From Thermoplasmata archaeon (GTDB lineage: Archaea > Thermoplasmatota > Thermoplasmata > Thermoplasmatales > Thermoplasmataceae), in contig JAJZZW010000013.1 of assembly GCA_021797385.1 (NCBI GenBank), positions 1-20,105 of the forward strand: a stretch of DNA of 20,105 bases, in the 5' to 3' direction. The notes under the pieces were generated by a model. That model ran no database searches. It had not been told where the DNA came from and saw only the letters and a list, made by a program, of their open reading frames with translations. Positions 15,782-20,105 of this stretch are shown in pieces. The position numbers and the translations under genes are program-made. The first letter of the stretch is position 1. Every line of letters starts with the position of its first letter.

Positions 15782-16225
15782 TATTTTTTTAAGTATACAA
15801 TAACCAATGAAATAGATACAATTGTAATAGGCCATAACAATGGATGGAAGCAGTCTGCAGATATTGGCAAGAATAACAACCAGAACTTTGTACAAATACC
15901 ATTTAACATGCTTATAGATCAGATCTATTACAAGGGTCAGGAATATGGAATAAATGTAGTTAAGCAGGAAGAGAGTTATACATCTAAATGTTCATTCCTT
16001 GACAGCGAAGAAATAGATAAACAGGAAATATATCCAGGAAAAAGAATAAAGAGAGGAATATTTAAATCAGCAAATGGTACATTAATACATGCTGACCTAT
16101 AGGCTTCTTACAATATAATTAAAAAGGCAATCCCTGAAGCGTTTGCGAACGGGATAGAGGGTATCGGGTTATATCCAGGGAGTTTAAGCATCAATGAGAT
16201 GATAACTTCCAAAGGTGGATGTTAA
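15782..16225 (+). pseudogene. tnpB: TnpB (IS200/IS605 OrfB) C-terminal remnant
   Basis: Translating in one frame gives NEIDTIVIGHNNGWKQSADI, then NNNQNFVQIPFNMLIDQIYY, then EESYTSKCSFLD, KRIKRGIF and NGTLIHAD. This is the well-known C-terminal part of TnpB: the end of the RuvC domain, part of the zinc-finger insertion (YTSKCS), and the last catalytic aspartate in the IHAD segment. A TAG at 16100-16102 replaces the usual VNGSYN step, after which the family pattern resumes (SYNIIKKAIP, FANGIEGIGLYP) to a stop at 16223-16225. The N-terminal two thirds and any TnpA are missing; upstream the frame hits a stop at 15779. A dead element, so no active RNA-guided nuclease here. Confidence 0.85.
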
Positions 16226-16228
16226 CAT

Positions 16229-16248
16229 GGTTAACGGAAACATTAACC
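16229..16248 (+). terminator. Small inverted repeat after the TnpB remnant
   Basis: GGTTAA (16229-16234) and TTAACC (16243-16248) form a six-pair stem with an eight-base loop, lying between the TnpB remnant and the end of the convergent nucleotidyltransferase gene. It may be a terminator or a trace of the element's end. Confidence 0.25.
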
Positions 16249-16653
16249 TCAGTACTCAGTTCCTGTTCCATCCTTATAATATAATCCTTTTATTTTTTCA
16301 AACAATACTCTGTCTCCTGAAAGGATAATTCCATTTTGAATTATTTCTTCAATTATCTTTTTCTTCGCTTTGGCTAATGCATATATCTGACTTATTGTAA
16401 ATAATCTGGGCTCTACATCAACTGGCAATCCAGTTTCCATGAAATCAATAACATCTTTCTTGTCGTTAGTTATTATTATAACATCTGCATCTGAAAAAGG
16501 TGAATAATTTCCTTTAGCAAGAGAACCTATCAGTATGGCTAACAATGCACCTTTATCTTTAGACTTATTTCCATACTCTTTAAGAACATGGATGATTGAT
16601 TTATAATCAAGTTCGTATATTTTTGGCGCAGAATTCAAATATCTCTTTTGCAT
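16249..16653 (-). CDS. MNT-type minimal nucleotidyltransferase (antitoxin candidate)
   Basis: A small nucleotidyltransferase of the DNA polymerase beta fold. The signature GSLAKGNYSPFSDADVIII (43-61) carries the GS of the active-site loop and the metal-binding pair Asp55 and Asp57; a third acidic residue is Asp79 in LPVDVEPRLF. Proteins of this kind paired with HEPN partners act as antitoxins, in MntA/HepT by adding AMP to the toxin. The gene overlaps the HEPN gene's 3' end by 47 bases in another frame and is downstream in the same transcript. A very strong Shine-Dalgarno, AGGAGGTG, stands eight bases before ATG 16653, suggesting independent, abundant translation. Intact active site, so probably functional. 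Confidence 0.88.
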   Translation of the reverse strand: MQKRYLNSAPKIYELDYKSIIHVLKEYGNKSKDKGALLAILIGSLAKGNYSPFSDADVIIITNDKKDVIDFMETGLPVDVEPRLFTISQIYALAKAKKKIIEEIIQNGIILSGDRVLFEKIKGLYYKDGTGTEY

Positions 16654-16996
16654 AATTTATACACCTCCTAGCATCCTCTATAGAATAGTACTCATAAGGT
16701 GAGCCTTCAGTATAATAATCCGGATACCTTGAGCTCACATATACCCTATCCAGTTCCTTTGACCTTTCTATTATGTCATTCTCTATTTTAAATTCGGTAA
16801 GTTGAGATAACATCCTTGATATAGAATGACTCCATATTTCTTTATTTAAAGCATTATACAGAGCCTTTACCGCCTTTTCCGCACTCTGCTGTGCAGCAAA
16901 ACATGCCCATTCATATTTTCCATTCTCCATAGAATCATTTGCTTCTTCTAAATCTCTTTTCGATTGATTCAACCAGTCCATGGGCCTCGATGGCAT
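16607..16996 (-). CDS. HEPN domain protein (toxin candidate)
   Basis: A 129-residue all-helical HEPN protein. The typical N-terminus MDWLNQSKRDLEEANDS leads into WACFAAQQSAEKAVKALYNA (30-49), the hallmark helix of HEPN proteins paired with MNT, and RYPDYY (90-95) follows in the loop usual for this subgroup. It lacks the classic RxxxxH motif of RNA-cutting HEPN toxins that I could confidently place; His57 and Arg90 are conserved-type positions. With the overlapping MNT gene it forms a two-gene HEPN/MNT module. ATG 16996 gives the full frame; a TATATAAA box only five bases upstream suggests the start may really be ATG 16981. Confidence 0.88.
   Translation of the reverse strand: MPSRPMDWLNQSKRDLEEANDSMENGKYEWACFAAQQSAEKAVKALYNALNKEIWSHSISRMLSQLTEFKIENDIIERSKELDRVYVSSRYPDYYTEGSPYEYYSIEDARRCINYAKEIFEFCAKNIRT
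16662..16669 (-). promoter_or_regulatory. Strong Shine-Dalgarno of the MNT gene
   Basis: On the minus strand this reads AGGAGGTG, eight bases before ATG 16653 and inside the HEPN coding sequence. It fixes the MNT start and lets it be translated separately from the HEPN gene. Confidence 0.65.
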
Positions 16997-17094
16997 TTTA
17001 TATATCCATGATTAATGGGTTAATAATAATTTCCATATATTGACGATTAATCAAATTAATAAGTATCTATATTTTCATAAACGAATAAAAACTT

Positions 17095-17736
17095 TTATTC
17101 ATTTTTATATGTTACCAGCAGTTTTTTGCCTCCTGAATATAATAGAAATGGTGCTACTATGTCCAGAAATGGTATAAAGTAGAAGATTGCGCCCATGCGT
17201 ATTGAGCTATTGTTATAAATTACTCCTATTCGATATATCCCGATAAAAAGATATAAAAACACTAAAAACACCCCCATCCCAATAACAGTAAAGATAATAG
17301 ATACCGATATATTTGTCAGCGAATTCAATTCTAAAGCAATATAAAAGCCTTCGGAAGCATCAATTATCAGCATAATCAAATACAAGTACTTGGAAAACTT
17401 TGCAGGTCCCTTTAAACTTTTGTTAAATAAAGAAAGCAAAGAAATCGATCTTGAAAATAAATAAACAGAATAGACCGAGAATCCAACGGAACATATATAA
17501 AATGCTCCTAATATGAGTATCAGGTAACTATTTGACCAGATACTTTGAAGAATAAAACTATCAATCATACCAGGCACTATATTTTTAGATATTGCAATCA
17601 GCATTATTGAAATCACAATATACATAACAACAATGGTAAAAACGATTACAAGGATCATTTCAATGATAATCAGAAGCGATGCAAGTTTAATATTTTTAAA
17701 TGATTTTTCAATAGTTTCCTGATATTCAGTATTCAT
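17095..17736 (-). CDS. DUF973-like membrane protein
   Basis: A 213-residue membrane protein with five or so hydrophobic segments: about 19-48, 69-93, 114-130, 142-168 and 182-200. The C-terminal pattern IGVIYNNSSIRMGAIFYFIP followed by LDIVAPFLLY resembles archaeal DUF973 proteins, which end with a similar 'lG..y......iGail.iip.l.iiaPilly' segment. DUF973 has no known function; members are frequent in Sulfolobales and Thermoplasmatales. ATG 17736 is preceded at about 25 bases by a TATA-like run (17757-17770), beyond which lies an IS-end relic. Family from memory, so moderate certainty. Confidence 0.6.
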   Translation of the reverse strand: MNTEYQETIEKSFKNIKLASLLIIIEMILVIVFTIVVMYIVISIMLIAISKNIVPGMIDSFILQSIWSNSYLILILGAFYICSVGFSVYSVYLFSRSISLLSLFNKSLKGPAKFSKYLYLIMLIIDASEGFYIALELNSLTNISVSIIFTVIGMGVFLVFLYLFIGIYRIGVIYNNSSIRMGAIFYFIPFLDIVAPFLLYSGGKKLLVTYKNE

Positions 17737-18079
17737 TTAATATTATATAAAAACACAATATAAAAATTTAACCGTGAAAGCGGAAATCTCCATTGGTAAG
17801 AGATGAACATAACAAATCAACCCACAAGAACGAAAGCCAAGGAGTTTATGATATGGATATATTTCTGGAATTATTGTTAAACAACAAAGTAATAATAATT
17901 AAGTGGGACATTATTTACCCCCATGCATGATCTTATTTTTAAAACAACAACAAACCATATATTTCATGGATATCAAATATCCCAGAAGATCCAAGAATGT
18001 GAATAATATTGTACATAAGTAGTTACTCTAACATAACGGTGTTGGATAAATAGATATACAATATCAGGATATTATAAAT
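17737..18079. other. Intergenic region with an IS-end relic
   Basis: Divergent promoter region between the DUF973-like and DsrE-like genes. It holds the relic at 17771-17810, and otherwise only AT-rich sequence with a 25-codon frame (17853-17930) of doubtful value. A TATA-like GATATACAA (18053-18061) is about 25 bases before the DsrE-like start. Confidence 0.5.
17771..17810 (+). repeat. Second probable relic of a TnpB-type right end
   Basis: It shares TGAAAGCGG (17775-17783) and the following A-rich step with the segment at 3513-3555. A perfect five-pair hairpin follows: ATCTC (17786-17790), a nine-base loop, GAGAT (17800-17804), then GAACA. This is the same order of elements as the first relic, in a more decayed form. 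No open frame for a transposase surrounds it. Confidence 0.35.
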
Positions 18080-18436
18080 ATGGGAAGCGAAGATTATTTA
18101 ATTACATTGATTAGTGGTAACGACAGTACAAGAGTAGATGAAGCAACAATAGTTGCAACAGGTCTTGCTGAGAAAATGGGAGCTAAAAGTGTCTCTTTAT
18201 TGTTTATAGGAAGTTCAATAGAAACTCTAAATAAATTTGATCCAAGGTCGTTGATTATCAGCAATAAAATTGAGGAACTTAAAAAAGCCAAAATAAAGAT
18301 CATGGCCTGCCCTGTTGCAATGGAATACTACCATATAGTTGAGAGTGACCTATTATACTATGACTGTGACAAAATACCTGGTGGAAAAGTCATAGCAGAC
18401 GCAAATAAGGAGGGACATACTATATTAACCTTTTAA
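18080..18436 (+). CDS. DsrE-like protein (sulfur relay family candidate)
   Basis: A 118-residue cytosolic protein with the alternating strand-helix pattern of the DsrE/DsrF fold: LITLISGNDS, the VDEATIVATGLAEKMGAK helix, SVSLLFIGSS, then KKAKIKIMACPVAMEYY with Cys77 in the position where DsrE-type proteins carry a persulfide-bearing cysteine. A second cysteine is Cys96. DsrE family proteins accept and pass on sulfane sulfur. The neighbouring YeeE/YedE-type transporter, 0.8 kb downstream on the same strand, fits a sulfur role. A TATA-like element lies about 25 bases before ATG 18080. Family is likely, activity is inferred. Confidence 0.65.
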   Translation: MGSEDYLITLISGNDSTRVDEATIVATGLAEKMGAKSVSLLFIGSSIETLNKFDPRSLIISNKIEELKKAKIKIMACPVAMEYYHIVESDLLYYDCDKIPGGKVIADANKEGHTILTF

Positions 18437-18531
18437 AATCATTTTTAAAAGTTATTAAACTAAATTTTTATATGAACTCTAAAGATGAAGTATTATATAC
18501 GCATTTTTTTTAAGTTACATTAGTGGTCAAT

Positions 18532-19164
18532 TTATCCAAGTAAAAGCCATCCGAATTCATTCAGGGAATGAATATAGGGATAATTTCTCGTGCCTATGCC
18601 AGTCCTTGTTATTATGCCAAGCGTCAGTAGTTTTTGTAATCTTCTGGAAACGGCCGAATTAGTAATATTCAGTGACATGGATAGTTCCTCAATAGTTTTT
18701 GCTTTGATTGATATTTCTCTCATAATTTGCATGTATCCCTTATTGTATATGTTTATCTTTTTCAATTTTTTGACATTTATAACAACAGTTGAGTCCAGAT
18801 ATTTATCGTAAACTACCATGAGTATATCCTGGTTATATGCGTGGATCGTCAGGGCAGAGACACCAATTCCTGAACCACATGATATATTAACCCATGTGGG
18901 ATCGCTTTTGGACTTGCAAATTTTTTGTAAAACCAGAAAAATCTGATAGAAATTACTAACATCCTTTATTTCTATAAATTCTGATTTAATACCTTTTAGT
19001 TTAAGAAAATCTATTATTTTTTGCTTTGCATTCTTATATTCCGTCTTGGCATCACAGATTATTATCAGTTTAGAGATTTTAGGAATGTCTGAAAAGAAGG
19101 GTTTTACAATATAATCTCCTTCCTGATCCAGAATGGCTATGCCATATTCTTCTGTCATTTTCAT
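18532..19164 (-). CDS. Transcription regulator with CARF-like N-terminal and winged-helix C-terminal domains
   Basis: Residues 1-130 have alternating strands and helices (KLIIICDAK, KSEFIEIKD, TWVNISCGSGIGVSALTIHA, ILMVVYD). The stretch NISCGSGIGVSAL (93-105) sits where CARF/Rossmann-type domains, as in Csa3 or HFX_2341-like (DUF6293) regulators, have 'N.TgGtk..a.a' to bind nucleotide ligands. Residues about 150-205 are a winged helix: KTIEELSMSLNITNSAVSRR, LQKLLTLGII, then the wing TRTGIGTRNYPYI. No CRISPR array or cas gene is in the window. The gene is convergent with the DsrE-like gene and divergent from the transporter, so it may control the latter. ATG 19164 was used; ATG 19158 fits a TATA-like AATAAATTT (19177-19185) better. 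Confidence 0.7.
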   Translation of the reverse strand: MKMTEEYGIAILDQEGDYIVKPFFSDIPKISKLIIICDAKTEYKNAKQKIIDFLKLKGIKSEFIEIKDVSNFYQIFLVLQKICKSKSDPTWVNISCGSGIGVSALTIHAYNQDILMVVYDKYLDSTVVINVKKLKKINIYNKGYMQIMREISIKAKTIEELSMSLNITNSAVSRRLQKLLTLGIITRTGIGTRNYPYIHSLNEFGWLLLG

Positions 19165-19235
19165 TCATGTGACACAAATTTATTAATTTTGCGCAATGAT
19201 ACCAGAAATATTTGAATATATGTATTATAATAATT

Positions 19236-19246
19236 ATATTTAAATA
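19236..19246 (+). promoter_or_regulatory. TATA box of the transporter gene
   Basis: ATATTTAAATA is centred on 19241, giving a predicted start near 19264-19267. This would allow the in-frame TTG at 19264 as a leaderless start, or a ten-base leader before ATG 19276. Confidence 0.45.
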
Positions 19247-19275
19247 GAAATCATGACTATTAGTTGCAGAGTAAA

Positions 19276-20105
19276 ATGATAGCAGTAACAGCATGGGAAT
19301 GGATAGGCCTGTTTATAGGAATGATTGTAGGTGGTCTTGCAGAAGCATGGGGTATTTCAAATCCAGAAATTTTGATAAGGCTCGGAAAATTCCAGGACAG
19401 GTTATTTATAGGATGTATAGCAATAGCAATAGGTTCAGGTGCACTGGCTTTATACGGTCTAGCAGCGCTTGGAGTATCGTTTCACTGGGGAGTTAAACCG
19501 GATTACATATGGGGAGTCGCTCTTGGAGCAGCCATATTCGGTACGGGAATAGCAATATCGGGATACGTTCCAGGCACAATATGGATGGCTTTAGGCGAGG
19601 GAAGAAGAGATGCAGTATATGCTGTTTTCGGGGGTTTACTGGGAGCAGCCTCATGGACAATGATATACCAAACATCCTTTGGCCACTGGCTGGTGACATA
19701 TGATAACTTCCACGAAATATACTTCGGTGGAAAGGTAGATACAAACTTATACGTGGGTTTCGGAATAGCTATAGTATGGGCAATTTTAATGTTTGGTATA
19801 GCGTATATGTTACCAAGATACAAGGGTGGAAAAAGCTGTTTTTACCAGTCTTCGCATAAAAACTATAAACCGACAACAGCAGAGGAAGAGCAGAATATAG
19901 AATCTTCTGAGGTACTCCAGGAGGGAGCATCCATGCCCATGGGCAATGGAACTACTGCTGAGGAATTCAATTACCATTATACTGTATCATCCAATTTATT
20001 TGGAAAGGTAATGTTAACAGTTGGTATAGTAATAGGTCTTACCGTTGTCCTTGAAATGTTCTTACACCAGATACTGGGTGAATCAACCACGTTTTCATGG
20101 ATAGC
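19276..20105 (+). CDS. YeeE/YedE-type sulfur-compound transporter, 3' partial
   Basis: The frame is open from ATG 19276 (in-frame TTG at 19264 possible) through the window end, about 276 residues. It is strongly hydrophobic, with five or six segments before residue 190, a polar stretch rich in Glu (AEEEQNIESS, MGNGTTAEEF) and another membrane segment at the end. Family landmarks of YeeE/YedE (Sulf_transp) proteins: GISNPEILIRLGKFQDRLF near the N-terminus, and GAAIFGTGIAISGYVPGTIW, matching the family pattern G..wals.GyCPGT. The cysteine of that motif is replaced by valine; a cysteine is found at residue 47. Likely imports thiosulfate or another sulfur compound; the C-terminal domain is outside the window. 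Confidence 0.75.
   Translation, partial: MIAVTAWEWIGLFIGMIVGGLAEAWGISNPEILIRLGKFQDRLFIGCIAIAIGSGALALYGLAALGVSFHWGVKPDYIWGVALGAAIFGTGIAISGYVPGTIWMALGEGRRDAVYAVFGGLLGAASWTMIYQTSFGHWLVTYDNFHEIYFGGKVDTNLYVGFGIAIVWAILMFGIAYMLPRYKGGKSCFYQSSHKNYKPTTAEEEQNIESSEVLQEGASMPMGNGTTAEEFNYHYTVSSNLFGKVMLTVGIVIGLTVVLEMFLHQILGESTTFSWI

Noticed and set aside
17853..17930. 25-codon frame after AAGGAG
   Set aside because: Very short, the purine run is ten bases away from the ATG, and no family or conservation evidence is visible.
18532..19164. CARF-like domain as a sign of a CRISPR locus
   Set aside because: No repeat array, leader or cas gene was found anywhere in the window, so only a stand-alone regulator is claimed.
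19253..19279. Eight-codon leader peptide (MTISCRVK) overlapping the transporter ATG by ATGA
   Set aside because: The TATA box predicts transcription starting after its ATG, so it would not be on the mRNA.
19079..19294. 71-codon minus-strand frame upstream of the CARF-like regulator
   Set aside because: It overlaps the regulator's start in another frame and the transporter promoter, and its translation is low-complexity rather than protein-like.

Overview
The window looks like a chromosomal segment of an acidophilic archaeon of the Thermoplasmatales, probably close to Ferroplasma or Acidiplasma. This is inferred from low G+C, archaeal TATA boxes about 25 bases upstream of many start codons (leaderless transcripts), a Sulfolobus-type 2-keto-3-deoxygluconate aldolase, a DUF973-like membrane protein and archaeal IS remains. 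No rRNA, tRNA or CRISPR array was seen, so the genus is not proven.

Layout. (1) 1-2080: a 5'-truncated KaiC/RecA-like protein translationally coupled to a membrane GT2 glycosyltransferase. (2) 2126-6305: a small unknown gene, an aldo/keto reductase, another small unknown gene, a DEAD-box RNA helicase and a D-2-hydroxyacid dehydrogenase. (3) 6306-7475: AT-rich and gene-poor, with a nested hairpin that may be a small RNA, an odd small membrane-protein locus, and a cluster of symmetric elements upstream of the malic enzyme. (4) 7476-12802: central carbon metabolism: malic enzyme, a GNAT acetyltransferase, aconitase and 2-keto-3-deoxygluconate aldolase. (5) 12813-13835: a DDE-transposase insertion sequence, inactivated by an in-frame amber codon, with terminal inverted repeats and an imperfect target repeat. 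(6) 13850-17736: an Amt ammonium transporter, two unknown membrane proteins (one DUF973-like), a decayed TnpB gene and a HEPN/MNT toxin-antitoxin type pair. (7) 18080-20105: a DsrE-like protein, a regulator with a CARF-like N-terminus and a winged-helix C-terminus, and a YeeE/YedE-type sulfur transporter running off the window.

Together: aconitase and malic enzyme serve the citric acid cycle and its pyruvate link, while the aldolase feeds pyruvate from the non-phosphorylative Entner-Doudoroff route typical of these archaea. The right end may be a sulfur uptake and relay locus with its own ligand-sensing regulator; this is the best candidate for a poorly described system. The mobile-element traces (dead IS, TnpB relic, two TnpB-type right-end relics) and the HEPN/MNT pair mark 12.8-17.8 kb as the accessory part of the window. 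Single-gene and first-gene starts mostly look leaderless, whereas two internal genes carry strong Shine-Dalgarno sequences.
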